59,105 nt of DNA from Allomyces macrogynus ATCC 38327 (Eukaryota; Blastocladiomycota; Blastocladiomycetes; Blastocladiales; Blastocladiaceae), in the NCBI GenBank assembly GCA_000151295.1, contig GG745362.1:12727-71831 (forward strand), in the 5' to 3' direction. Of the stretch, positions 13,001 to 23,725 are shown in pieces. The number at the start of each line of letters is the position of its first letter. Within the stretch, counting starts at the first letter, position 1. The position numbers were made by a program, and so were the translations under genes. The notes below the pieces were generated by a model. The model made no database searches, had not been told where the DNA came from, and saw nothing but the letters and a program-made list of their open reading frames with translations.

Positions 13001-13773
13001 ACAACGGAGATCCTGAGATAATAGGAATCGGTGCACTTCATGTTTCTCCAGCGTCTTTCTCGTCTTTAGCGACCACTGAGCGAAACTATCAGCATCAGAC
13101 GGCAATTCAAAACAGATGACCCTTGCTTGCATCACCCTCGTTTGCCGCTCATCAACCAAGCAAACTCGTCCGAGACTATATTTCTCTCCCTTCCACCGGT
13201 TCATGTTCCCGTGACGTGGCCTCGATGACCAATTCTCCTCATCTGCAGTCGCTGCTGCATAGAAAACGAGCACAATCATTACCTAGCATCACTTGAACTT
13301 TGCCATGCCAAATTTCACGACTTGCAACATCCACAACACGCAAGATCTCTTGTCGCGAGTCGGGATTGTCCGCGCCTGCAAGAAAAAAGGACGACTGAGC
13401 GCGACTCAAGCGCGACTTGTTTGGCTCACGCGATGGTGATGATGACATTTCAGTGGCCAGATTTTAACATTTATCGTTTTGCCCAGTTGCCTCGACTGCA
13501 ACCTACACTACCCGCATTATTGTTGCCGTCTTCCTCGTCGCAGATTGTGTCAAGAGGTTCCGTCGACCAGCTGCTGCCAGCATTCCAACGCGTGCTTTGA
13601 GCAATGCCCGATCTGAGATCACGCTGCAACTCGGACCAACCCTCCAACTGCCACTATTTGAACAAGATTATCGACACCCGTGTCTCCACCAGTTTGGTTG
13701 CCCCGTTGAGGGCATCCACCAGTTTGGTTGCCCCGTTGAGGGCACAATCCGGACGCCAGGCAGGCTCGCAGCC
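13001..13773. other. Spacer between 7TM copies D and E
   Basis: No supported gene. It contains a perfect 30-bp tandem duplication at 13685-13744, ending 29 nt before the ATG of copy E. Confidence 0.45.
13685..13744. repeat. Perfect 2 x 30-bp tandem repeat
   Basis: Two identical 30-nt units occupy 13685-13714 and 13715-13744, each starting TCCACCAGTTTGG and ending GTTGAGGGCA. They lie in the probable 5' leader of copy E. No decay between units suggests a recent slippage event. Confidence 0.95.
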
Positions 13774-15065
13774 ATGCCGTTCGATGCCAGCCGACCCCAT
13801 GGCTCGGCCTCAGCTGACAGGCTCTACCGCCGCCGCAGCATCACTGGGGTCGGTTGCCCCTTCCTCTTGCGTATCGTCGGCGCGCTTCGGCAACCCGCTC
13901 ACTCCGGCTCAACGTCTGCATAGGACACATTTGCGTGGTCGCCGTCGACTTGTCTCTTCACGCTCATTGTCGTCTTGTACGCGGCAACGACATGGCGCAC
14001 GGTGCACATGTTTGCGCGCAAGCGATCGTGGTTCTACGCGGCGATGCTCGTCTTGATCATCACGCAGCTCTACGATATGGCCTGCTTTGTGTTTGGTTTG
14101 CAGGGCGGCGCCGACTCGCCTGCTTTGCTCGTGCTCGTCGCATTCGACGACCTGGCCTGCGCTGTATTTACGGTGCTCTTTGCGTCGATGAATCTCGTTC
14201 GGTATGTCGTCGCCGCACACCCACGTCCCCAGCTCGAACTGGATCTGACGTGTCGATTCGCTGGCCAGATTTCGCCAGATTGGTGCCTCAATGTGGCCGC
14301 GCACGACCAAGCTCCTCGTCGGGTGCACGGTCCTCCTGGCCGCGTACTGGACCGCGATTGTGGGCTACGGATGGTGGTATTTGGCAGCATTCCGCAACTA
14401 TGCCAACTCCGCGATCATGAACGAGGCCTGGGCAGGTGCGCTTGTATTCCAAACGCCAAGAAGATGGCAATGATTGTCCTGACCTCTCGTCTCGAAACAG
14501 TTGGGTACTTGGTCGACGCTGTGCTCAACGCGATCCTGTCGATGTCTTTTTTCGTCCATTTGCGCATCATGGCCAAGGGCAACGGGTTTCGGGCCGGCCT
14601 GCAGCGTTACGTGGCCAAGGCCGAGTCGCTGCTCGTGCTTGAATCGATCTCACTCGTGTCGGTCCTCGCGCTCCAACTGATTGATCCGACGGCCGATCCG
14701 CTCTGGCTGACGTGGTATCTTGCGCAGGTGCGATTCGCCTCTCTCATCGACCCTCGTGAGCCACAAACCTGTTGCTGATCATTCTTTCGCATTGCTTCTA
14801 GGGCGTACGCATGCTCGCTTACTGCACGCTTATCCAGTTGCTCTCGCGCATCATGTCGCATCGCCGCGTCTCGCGCATGGGCGGTCAGAGCACGTCGTTT
14901 GTGGTGGGCGAGTCGATGACGGACAGGACTGGGCATTCGTCGACGAGTGGGGTCATGTCGGCGGGGCATGTGTGCTCCAGCGACGGCCGCATTGTCGTGA
15001 ACGCGCCAAGACGCGGTACCAGCACGCAAGCGGTGGGAGCGGTGGGAGGGACTGTTGACAAATGA
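13774..15065 (+). CDS. 7TM array copy E, GPCR-like membrane protein
   Basis: Intact, 336 aa. Exons are 13774-13848, 13924-14201, 14269-14435, 14501-14727 and 14802-15065, introns 65-75 nt. The N-terminal exon is the shortest of the family (25 residues, ending RRRSITG); the ATG at 13774 is the first in frame. Exon 2 begins DTFAWSPSTC. The loop between segments 3 and 4 is FRQIGASMWPRTTK, split by the same phase-2 intron as in B, C and D. The loop between segments 5 and 6 is AKGNGFRAGLQRYVAKAE. After segment 7 (MLAYCTLIQLLSRIMSHR) the tail has GGQSTSF and further Ser/Thr clusters. Molecular function not recognised. The five-exon structure groups it with D, B and C rather than with F, G and I. 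Confidence 0.85.
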
Positions 15066-15611
15066 GAATGAGCGGGACTTTTGGGTGGAGAGACTGTTCG
15101 AAGGGAAACTGTGCCTGAATGAACGCAAGGCCAGGTGCAAACGCAATCAGGGCGCAAGCAGAGATTAGAGACCGATGTCAATGAAGAGGAAGAAGCAAAC
15201 CGGGGCGCCGATGGTGCTTCGCGCATTTCAACCGCAAACGTGTCTCCCATCACCAGCTGCACACGACGCGCCAAAAATCAACGTCCAGCAAGTTGAAGCG
15301 CGACCCCCGCCGTAATTGCGGCCACCACTGACCGCATTCAAGTCGCGTTGTGGTGCTGGGCAGCAGACAGCAACGGCCCGCTCGGTCCCGCATCGCCCAG
15401 CGGAATCGGAATCTCGACAACCAGATGCTAGCGCTTGGTCGGATCAGCTCGTTCGATCACCGATTTGTTTGCTGCTGCCACGATCACAGACCTTCCAGCA
15501 CCCCCAAAAGCAGCTTTTCATTCGCCCACATTGCTGCAAACCTCTCCACCCGCTCCCCTGCGCAACCTTGCACCACGAGTACTCGCTCGACTGGCAGAGC
15601 GACAAACAACC
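15066..15611. other. Spacer between 7TM copies E and F
   Basis: No supported gene. A long open frame runs through here into copy F, but that is an accident of an intron with a length divisible by three and no stop. Confidence 0.45.
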
Positions 15612-16910
15612 ATGACCCGAATTCTCGCTTTGCCCTGGCCTCTGCCGGACTGGATCGCTCGCGTTGGCCCGACAAGGGTCCACTCGACTTCGCTCATTGA
15701 GCATGGCCGTCGTAGTATCACCGGGGTGGGTACTCGAGTCGACCTGATTGTGAACCACGCACATGACTGGTCAGCCAACTCTCCGTTGCACGTTTTAGCG
15801 TCATTTCGTATGGTCGTCAAGCACTTTCCTCTTTACGCTCGTTCTCGTCCTGTACGCGATCACGACATGGAGTGCTGTCCACCTGTTTTGGCGCCGACGC
15901 TCGCGGTTCTACGTAGCCATGCTCGTCTTGATCTTCACGCAGCTCTTCGACATGACGTTCACGCTTTTTTACCTCTACAATTCCGCGACCGTTGCGCACA
16001 TGGTGATCGACTATTTGGCATGCGCCGTCTTTGCGGTGCTGTTTGCGGTCCTCAATCTATTGCGGTTCCGGCAAGTCGGTGGGGCGACATGGCCACGTAC
16101 AACCATGGTCCTCGGCGTATGCACGGGCCTGTTTGCCGCGTTCTGGTTGGTGCACATGATTCTTGGCTGGTATTCGATCGCTTCGACGGGTCACTATGGA
16201 ATTCCCGGCGGCGTGACCAACGACATGTTTGGAGGTTTGCGCTGTTTCTTGGCCTCCCGGGTCAACTCTGCATTGCCCCTGACCATTTAAATGCATTGCG
16301 ATACACAGTTGGGTATCTTGCTGACGCTGCTCTCAACGGCGCACTTTCGACGGCGTTCCTCGCCCAACTGCGTGCCATGTCGCGCGGCAACTCTTTCCGC
16401 GCCGGGATGCAGCGCTACGTCATCAAGGCGCAGGCGCTGCTCGTGCTCGAAGTGGTCTCCCTTGTGGCCGCGCTCGCGCTCCAGCTGATCGACCCAACAC
16501 AAGACCCGTTGTGGTTGACGGCCTATCTTGCGCAGGTTCGTGTTCACTGTACACTGCGTCTCATTGTAGATCCAAAAGTTGCCCAGTTCGCTTCCCTGAC
16601 ACAGGGCATCCGCATGGCCGCGTACTGCACGTTGCTCGATTTGCTCACGCGCATCATGGCGCGGCGCAAGAACGCATCGCGCGTCGCGCAAAGCACGTCG
16701 TTTTCCGGGTCCGAAGCAGGCGCCTGCGGTGCTGCAGCGAACGCATCTGTATCGGCCGCTGCGGAGACGCGATCGGCATCGGAACGTGCGGCGTCAGGCG
16801 CTCCCCCATCGCAGCGCGCTGCGAGCAGGGGCAAACCATCGAGGGCGCCGAGTACGATCGAGATTACGCCACCGTCGTTGCAGCGGTCTGCCGACATGTC
16901 GGGAACGTGA
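15612..16910 (+). CDS. 7TM array copy F, four-exon form
   Basis: Intact, 360 aa. Exons are 15612-15725, 15799-16234, 16309-16535 and 16605-16910. The intron that splits the loop between segments 3 and 4 in copies B-E is absent: LLRFRQVGGATWPRTT is continuous, exactly joined at the old splice point. Exon 1 encodes 38 residues ending GRRSITG. Exon 2 starts RHFVWSSSTF, where the usual Asp at the junction has changed to Arg. Segment 4 is followed by the GWYSIASTGHYG loop shared with G and I. The 227-nt exon carries YLADAALN, MSRGNSFRAGMQRYVIKAQ and segments 5-6. The tail starts at RIMARRKN and contains AQSTSFSGSE plus many Ala/Ser residues. The last intron is 69 nt and stop-free, so exon boundaries rest on alignment with the other copies. 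Confidence 0.85.
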   Translation: MTRILALPWPLPDWIARVGPTRVHSTSLIEHGRRSITGVGTRVDLIVNHAHDWSANSPLHVLASFRMVVKHFPLYARSRPVRDHDMECCPPVLAPTLAVLRSHARLDLHAALRHDVHAFLPLQFRDRCAHGDRLFGMRRLCGAVCGPQSIAVPASRWGDMATYNHGPRRMHGPVCRVLVGAHDSWLVFDRFDGSLWNSRRRDQRHVWRFALFLGLPGQLCIAPDHLNALRYTVGYLADAALNGALSTAFLAQLRAMSRGNSFRAGMQRYVIKAQALLVLEVVSLVAALALQLIDPTQDPLWLTAYLAQVRVHCTLRLIVDPKVAQFASLTQGIRMAAYCTLLDLLTRIMARRKNASRVAQSTSFSGSEAGACGAAANASVSAAAETRSASERAASGAPPSQRAASRGKPSRAPSTIEITPPSLQRSADMSGT

Positions 16911-17498
16911 CGGCTGGGACTGGAGGGGGCACTTGTGGATGGGCAGTGATTGTGGCACACCACGATGCACGGCGTCACTTTTTGATTTGGTGTTGTTGCC
17001 AATGGATGCGCATTCATTCATCCGCTGTTGTGAACTACCACTCAAGCAAGGCAACGCTGCGTTTCTCCGCGAAAGAAGTCTCAACGCCGGAAACTTGACC
17101 TTTGTCCACGGGGTTCGCGGGAAAGGCTCGCCAGCATCATACCAGTGCAAAAAAATGATTGGTCGATCGAGGCTGGGTCACCAGCACGTCTCCCTTTTTG
17201 ATTGAGACCCTTGCGCTCGGTCGGCCGGGACGCTTGAAAATGACGTCCACGACCGAACGTGACAGCATCGCCGACGTCTGCGACCACGACTGCCCGCGAT
17301 TGTGTTTGAGCCAGTCTTCGGTCACTTGCTGCAGCAACTCGCTGCAAGCGTCATCACCAACAACAACAATTCCAGTACCGTCATCCCGGTCCCGTAATTA
17401 CAAAACTATCCGAATCCACGCCTTGACCAATCTGGCTCTGTATACTCCATGTTATGCGCGTCGCTCGCCACGTCGTCAGTCAAGATCAGGTGCACGCC
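16911..17498. other. Spacer between 7TM copies F and G
   Basis: No supported gene. An in-frame ATG at 17454 could extend copy G by 15 residues. Confidence 0.4.
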
Positions 17499-18816
17499 AT
17501 GGCACTTCCCCACGAGTCTTGGCAACTGCTGTCGTGGCTCGAGCGTGCTGGACGGTCAAGGGTCTTCCTCGGCTTGCCGACGACGACGGCGCATCACCGG
17601 CGCGGAATCACCGGGGTGGGTCTTGACGGTGTTCGATTGGACACGTTTTCTCCCATGTTCATACAACGCTCGGCCCATGTCATATTCTAGAACGTGTTTG
17701 AATGGTCACCGTCAACTTGCATCTTCACGCTCGTGCTCGTTTTGTACGCGACCACGATGTGGCGTGCTGTTCGCCTGTTCATCCGCCGGCGGTCATGGTT
17801 CTACGCTGCCATGTTCGTCCTGACCCTTACGGAGATATACGACCTGACGTTCATCCTGTTTTATCTCTTTAACGGGGCGACGACCTCGCAAATGGTGCTC
17901 GATTACTTGGCGTGCGCCATCTTTACCGTGCTCTTCGCCGTGCTCAACCTGGTGCGGTTCCGGCAAGTCGCTGGACCGGCATGGCCACGCACGACCAACG
18001 TTCTCGTCGTGTGCACGGGCGTTTTCGCCGCCTACTGGTTCGTTCACACGTGCTTTGGCTGGTATCACATTGCGTCGACGGGTCATTACGGCGACATTGT
18101 CATCACGACGCAAATGTCTGCAGGTATGAGCTCGTTGTTACGACTCGCGGCCACCCACTGAGCTCTGACCAGCGTTTCGCGATGTCATGGAGTCGGATAC
18201 CTGCTCGACGTACTTCTCAACGCGGCCCTGTCCATGGCGTTCCTTCTCCACCTGCGCTCCATGTCGCGCGGCAACGTTTTTCGCACGGGCATGCAACGCT
18301 ACGTGACCAAGGCGCAGATCATGCTTGTGCTCGAGTCGCTGTCAATCGCGGTCGCACTTACGCTTCAACTGATTGACCCAACGCTTGATCCGCTTTGGCT
18401 GCTCATGTTTCTCGCGCAGGTTCGTTTTCCCGTCTCTATCAGTGCGCCGAAACGAGGGACTGATCGTCTGACCCCAGGGCGTCCGCATGGCCGCATACTG
18501 CAAGTTACTGCATTTGCTCACGCGCATCATGGCGCAGCGCAAGACCGCTTCTCGTACGGCGCAAAGCACGTCGTTTTCCACGACCGAGTCAGGAGGGATC
18601 GGCGGCGGTACCGGGCATTTGCCGACCAACGCGGCGATTGCGGCCATGGTACAGGTGCGGCCGGGCTCGGACCGCACGTTGGGGCCCGGATTACCGCGGC
18701 GTGCGAGCAAGACGTTTGGCGGTGCCGGGAACGGCAAGACGACGGGACTGCCGAGTACGACAGAGTCTGCGGCAGGACCGTCGCTGATGCGGTCGACTGA
18801 GATGCTGGGCGAGTGA
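17499..18816 (+). CDS. 7TM array copy G, four-exon form
   Basis: Intact, 371 aa from 17499. Exons are 17499-17615, 17691-18123, 18193-18419 and 18478-18816. I preferred the ATG at 17499 over the in-frame one at 17454 because it yields a 39-residue first exon (MALPHESW...GITG), like copies F and I. Exon 2 starts NVFEWSPSTC and is uninterrupted through FRQVAGPAWPRTTN, so the intron between segments 3 and 4 is missing as in F and I. Conserved later features are the loop GWYHIASTGHYG, the 227-nt exon with MSRGNVFRTGMQRYVTKAQ, segment 7 (VRMAAYCKLLHLLTRIMAQR) and the tail motif AQSTSFSTTES. The tail is the longest in the array, rich in Thr, Gly and Ser. Topology predicts N-out, C-in; function unknown. 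Confidence 0.85.
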
Positions 18817-19263
18817 ACTGTGGGGAGCCGAGGATCGACGGGTGGAGATGACAGGTGGAGAGTGTCGTGGCGAGCTTGAAGTGTGCACCTACGGGAGAAA
18901 CTTAGCGTTGTCGTAGAATTCTGCATCTCTTGTCGGCAACGGTCGCCTCTTCGTGCTGATCGATTCTACGTGAAAGAAACGGACGCACTGGTGCACATCG
19001 ATCTGTTCGATTCGCTGAAACAGCACGGACAGAGACGATCGCGAAATGGAGGCAACTACGGTCGTCCACATTATCATGGACAGCTCGGGCGGGTGACGAA
19101 ACCAAGTAAGTAACGGTGCAAATTTGGGCAAGCCAGTGCGATCGGCGAGCTGCTCACTCCATCGAGTGCTCTGACACTCCTCGAACTGCCACTATCAACT
19201 GATCCGCAACTGCGGCGCCGGTACTCTCGACGCACCCACCTCCACCATCGGGTTTCCAGCATT
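18817..19263. other. Spacer between 7TM copy G and truncated copy H
   Basis: No supported gene. The first three or four exons expected for copy H are not recognisable here, so its 5' half has been deleted or replaced. Confidence 0.4.
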
Positions 19264-19915
19264 TTCGGGCTTCCAGCTCGCACTGGGCCGCCATCTGTTC
19301 AGCTCAGCTTTCCTCGTGCACCTACGCGCCATGGGCCGCGGGAACACGTTCCGCACGCGGCTGCCAGAGTACAGTATGCGAGCGCAGTTGCTCCTCGCGA
19401 TCGAGTCAAGCATTGTGGCCAATGTCGTACTGGTGGTTGACCCGACGATCGACCCGCTGAACTTGCTTGGGTATCTCGGCGGGGTTCGTTTCTCGCTTTC
19501 CTTCTCGGAAATGCTCCGGAATTTCAGCCACTCACAAACCGAGTGGGAATACGTGTAGGCCGTCCGGATGGCCGCTTACTGCGCGCTGCTCGAGCTGCTG
19601 GCCAAGATCATGGCTTGGCGCGAATCCACGCGCGAACCCGGCGCGGCGGCGGCGACGCACCAGCGCCGGTCCGATCCGTGTTTCGGCGATCAACGAGAGC
19701 CACACGTCGTTGACGGCAGCGACGCTGTCCGTCAGTGGTGCGGAAAAGGTGCCACGGCGGTGGAACATGGCGACGAGTGGGACAGGAGGAAAGGCGGAGT
19801 TGATGCGATCAGGTGCCCTGCGGCCGGTGTCTCCCAGTATCACCAATTCAGAGCTGACACCAGACACAGCCCACATCTGCTGCGCTGGATTAAGAAGCGC
19901 TCGATCCACATTTGA
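19264..19915 (+). pseudogene. 7TM array copy H, 5'-truncated remnant
   Basis: Only the last two exons survive. About 19264-19483 encodes a degenerate start (GFQLALGRHLFSSAF), then FLVHLRAMGRGNTFRTRLPEY and DPTIDPLNLLGY, matching segments 5-6 of copies B and C. An intron (19484-19558, GTTCGT...TAG) sits at the conserved place, and 19559 starts AVRMAAYCALLELLAKIM, segment 7. The Ser/Thr-rich tail seems frameshifted: a better tail (HTSLTAATLS and on) is in another frame. There is no start codon or N-terminal half, so I call a pseudogene. It lies between copies G and I and belongs to the B/C subgroup by sequence, which shows the array is not strictly ordered by relatedness. Confidence 0.8.
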
Positions 19916-20043
19916 TATTTGTGACGACCACGATTACAAGAACGGCGACCACTTGTTGCAGTCATATCAATTGGTCTCTCGTCGCTAAATCGGCATTCCC
20001 AACGCGCCAAGCTCTGCCCAGGCCGGAGTCCGACTTGACAATC

Positions 20044-21274
20044 ATGTCGCTTCTCAACTGGTCCTGGCCACTTTCACGACCTGGCCGTGGCCCGGCATGG
20101 ATCAACTCTGCTGAAACAACAGTATATCGCAAGCGGAGCATCACCGGAGTATGGATCGCACGCCTTGATTCTCGAGAGCTGATCGTTTCCATGACATTCA
20201 ACCGTGGCACTTCCCTCCATAGGACATGTTTGCGTGGTCACCGTCGACATGCATCTTTACGCTGATCCTCGTCCTGTACGCGACCACGACCTGGAACGCT
20301 GTCCACCTGTTTTGGCGCAAGCGGTCGCGGTTCTACGCGGCCATTCTCATTCTGATCGTCACACAGCTCTACGACATGATTTTCTCGCTCTTCCTCCTCT
20401 ATGGTGCCGGCGCCACGCCCGCGCAAATGGTGATCGACTACCTGGCATGCGCGATGTTCACGGTGCTGTTTTCGTGGTTGAATTTCCTGCGGTTCCGGCA
20501 ATTTGGTGGGTCGTCGTGGCCACGCGCGACCAAGCTTCTCGGTGGGTGCACGGTCGTTCTGTCCGTCTACTGGGCCGTGCACATGCTTTTGGGGTGGTAT
20601 TTGATTGGGTCCACGGGTCACTACGGCAATTTCGCATACACGAATCAAATGTTTGCTGGTAGGTGCTGACTTCGTGCCCTTGGCAGCGAGACTTGATTCA
20701 CGGTGGCTGACCTGTCCGTTTTTGCCGAGCCAGCCGGGTACCTCTACGACGCTGCACTCAACGCAGCCCTTTCCACCGCGTTCCTCGTCCAACTGCGCGC
20801 CATGGCGCGCGACAACGTATTTCGTTCCGGCTTGCAGCGCTACGTGACCAAGGCGCAGTTTCTTCTCGTCCTCGAATCGGCCTCGCTTGCAGCCGTTCTC
20901 GCGCTCCAGTTGATTGACCCGACCGTCGATCCGATTTGGTTGCTCGTGTATTTCGCGCAGGTGTGTGTGCAGCTTTCGCACTGTGTCAGCCTCAACGCTG
21001 CTAACGCCCCGTTTCGCCCCCCTGCACTGAGGCCATTCGCATGGCCGCGTACTGCACGCTGCTGCACCTGCTTACGCGCATCATGGCCCCGGCTAAGGGA
21101 CCCTCGCCCGGCGGCCATAGCTCGTCTTTCTCCACGGAAACGGGCAGCGGTACGGCGCATTCGGCGACCAACGCCATTGTGTCGACGGCAACAGTTGGAA
21201 ACACGCGAACCGGTGCTGCAGCTGCGCCTGCACGGCACGCGACCAGCAAGGTCAATGGGGCCGGGGGCAGCTAG
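20044..21274 (+). CDS. 7TM array copy I, four-exon form
   Basis: Intact, 336 aa. Exons are 20044-20148, 20223-20658, 20734-20960 and 21032-21274. Exon 1 (35 residues) ends KRSITG. Approximate hydrophobic segments are 44-60, 72-96, 103-125, 136-162, 178-200, 222-241 and 248-274. Loops 1-2 (FWRKRSRFY), 3-4 (LRFRQFGGSSWPRATK) and 5-6 (ARDNVFRSGLQRYVTKAQ) are basic; the other loops are neutral or acidic (IDPTVDPIW). That gives N-out and C-in by the positive-inside rule. The tail has GGHSSSFSTETGSG. It lacks the intron between segments 3 and 4, as F and G do. This is the last copy of the array; about 0.7 kb without genes follows. No family name recognised. Confidence 0.86.
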
Positions 21275-22009
21275 GAGGCGCACGTTCTGGGCACGGTTGA
21301 GATAGTTTCAGCGCACGCGATTTGCTCGGGAGAGAGCTGCGTTTGCAGCATACGGCCCGTGGACTTGAGACTTTGGAGGACCTAGGAAGTGTGGACGGCT
21401 TGTCAATTGTTCTAGGATATGCTATCTCCTCACTGGACGTTCTCATTCTATCCTCTTGATCTTTTCAACTTGGCTATCCACCCATTTTTGGGCACCCTGG
21501 CCGCATCAGCTTGATCATATTGGTCGCAGGTTATTATTGTGTCAGATCGGGATCGTAGCAGAAATTGGCATAACAGGGATCGTTCTGTTCCGAGAAGACC
21601 AACTACCTATCGCTGGCACATACAATGATTTGCCCACCCACTCGACGGATTGCTTGACAGCTTCAAGTCCTGGTCGGTCGAGGGAGCCAGTGAATTAATT
21701 CGACTCGACTCCCCACCCAGTTTGGGAACGTTGCTCGTGTCGCCTTGAAACAACAGTCTGGATCAGTATCAAAAATGCGCGGGGAGTGACCTTTTTGCAA
21801 AAACGACCACCACAAATCAACACAAAGAAACACCGATAATTTTGGCCGAAACTGAAAGCACGAGACGACATTCAATAAAAGAGATGGAATGACGCTTTCA
21901 GCGCGACAGATACACATTCTCGGCACCCAGCACCGCAACGAAAACAACTTAGCAGTCGACACCGACTGACAAGAGAACCGCTCGACTCGGCCGTTGTTCA
22001 GCACACCGT
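21275..22009. other. Gene-poor region after the 7TM array
   Basis: I see no gene. Base composition is lower in GC than the genes around it. Confidence 0.4.
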
Positions 22010-23439
22010 GGCGGATCGGTGAGCAGCCCAAGGATCAGAGCCGCAATCCCACGGGCGCCGGTGATGAGATCTGAAGGAAACTCCGGGCCGCCGACACCTT
22101 CCGCATATCGATACTTTGCAATGACTGCGGCCGATTCACAAGCAAATGAGTACTCTGGAACTTGTTATTGCCCACGACCAGCAACCGCAACCCAGCCGGA
22201 AACGACGCGCAATCCCGCTAGCGTGTTGCCAAACAAATCGAGATGAAGAAACGTATCGGGCCATTTGAGAGCATCAGGCCTGCTGCCACCATCTTCATCT
22301 TCAACTTCAGCGCCAGTCTTGTTACAGTTATGTGTCGTGAAATCACACTCGCCGCTCGCGTTGGGTTATTAGGCCGAGCGCATTCGCAACGTTGGTCCGG
22401 TCCAAAACACCTGGCGTGCGATACCGCATCGTCAACGCAAACGACTCGAGCTACGTGAGCGTCGGAATCACACGCGCCAGCTCAGCGATCCCATCGCCAG
22501 AATTCACTTCGAGCGAGACGCGGTGCAACGACACGGGCAAACGGCGGAAGAAGGCCATGGCCCGTTCGCCATCAAGTCTATCGCCATAGAAGTAATCCGA
22601 TTGGGCACGAAAAGTCAGCTCATGGAGTGCGGGCAGCTGCACACTACCCAGGGACGTGTCGACAAAGGTGCGATCGGCCCAGGAGAAGCTCGTGAGTGCG
22701 AGATGCTGGACCGTGCACGGAATCGAGGTTGGCAACGCACCGTTCGTTCAAATAGCCATTGAGGTAAACCGCCAGTGAGCGGCACTGTTTTGGCACAACT
22801 CACAGCCGAGAAGAATTGCAGCTTGTCGAGGCTTACGGGCACGAACGGCCAGCGAAACGAGAGATGCGCCATGCGCGTCGGGTTCCCAGCGCCCTGTGGC
22901 GGCCAGTACCAGACGCGGTCAACGTTGCGGGGCGGCAGGGCCAAGTACCAGCGCGACCGGTCCGACACCCACTCGGTACCCGAACGGTTTTTGTTCATCT
23001 TCGTATTGGACTTGCCCTTGGGCTTGGCCGTCGCGGCGCTCGCCCTTGTCGTCTTTGGCGCCGGTCGAGCCTTGGCCGCGGTCGTGGCCTTGGGCGGCGG
23101 AGCAACAACAACGGGCCGCTTCTTCTCGATAATCAAACCAAACGCGCCGATATCATAGATTGACGACTGAAGACGAAACCGGTCGTCGGGTAGCGTGATA
23201 ATGGAGAACTCAGAGCTTTGGCCGCAACCGCGACGGCAATCAGCTCGTCGACAGCGGGCGCAAAGAGCACTGAAGCGGCGAGAGCAAGGTGCGCAAGAAA
23301 CTCGCGATCCGTCGCGTTTACGTGCTTGCAATTCAATCTTGCGCAACACGTCGAGCTCGAGTAGCTCCAGTGCGGGCCGAACTGGCGGTGCGATGACGGC
23401 GCGAATGGTTGGACTTGAAGGTGTTATGTTGGCGGCCAT
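22010..23439 (-). pseudogene. F-box/LRR-like gene, decayed
   Basis: The minus strand from an ATG at 23439 starts MAANITPSSPTIRAVIAPP, then ALELLELDVLRKIELQ, an F-box-like helix. Coding character then hops between frames: NATDREFLAHLALAASVLFAP in one, LPDDRFRLQSSIYDIGAFG and a long Lys/Ala linker in another, then leucine-rich text (LQLPALHELTF; SLHRVSLEV) in a third. An in-frame TAG follows RVIPTLT (22451-22453), after which similar text resumes. Further on, TFLHLDLFGNTLAGL and LRLLVVGNNKF look like leucine-rich repeats in yet different frames, down to ~22010. No splice sites reconcile these shifts, so I read an LRR protein gene with several indels. Systematic assembly errors are the alternative. 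The protein's partner or role cannot be told. Confidence 0.55.
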
Positions 23440-23725
23440 GGTGCGGAGTGCGTCGTTTGGAAAGGACGAGCACAAGCGCACACGCGATTGAGAGTCGCCG
23501 ATCAAGCACAAGGCAGCTGAATCTGCACCTGGAACTGGACAGCACGCCCTGACAGCAGCAACCCCCACACTCTCTCAAAGAGCCAAGCACGACACGCAGA
23601 GTGACCGAAACAACGACTTTCAAATTATCCAGCAAGCCAGCCTATGTAAAGAAAACAACACCAACCCAAAGCTATTTCACAGAAACCGGATCCCTTCCGC
23701 TCGTTTCCACCTTCCCCACCCTCAT

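Noticed and set aside
15435..16910. 491-codon plus frame suggesting one long protein
   Set aside because: It reads through spacer, one intron and an out-of-frame exon of 7TM copy F; its last third is genuine only because the final intron is 69 nt without stops.
17454..17498. Upstream ATG extending 7TM copy G by 15 residues
   Set aside because: The second ATG gives an N-terminus of the family's usual length; the longer form cannot be excluded.
5745..21274. Reading the 7TM array as bacterial-type rhodopsins
   Set aside because: No lysine in the expected retinal position of segment 7 and no recognisable opsin motif; the family stays unnamed.
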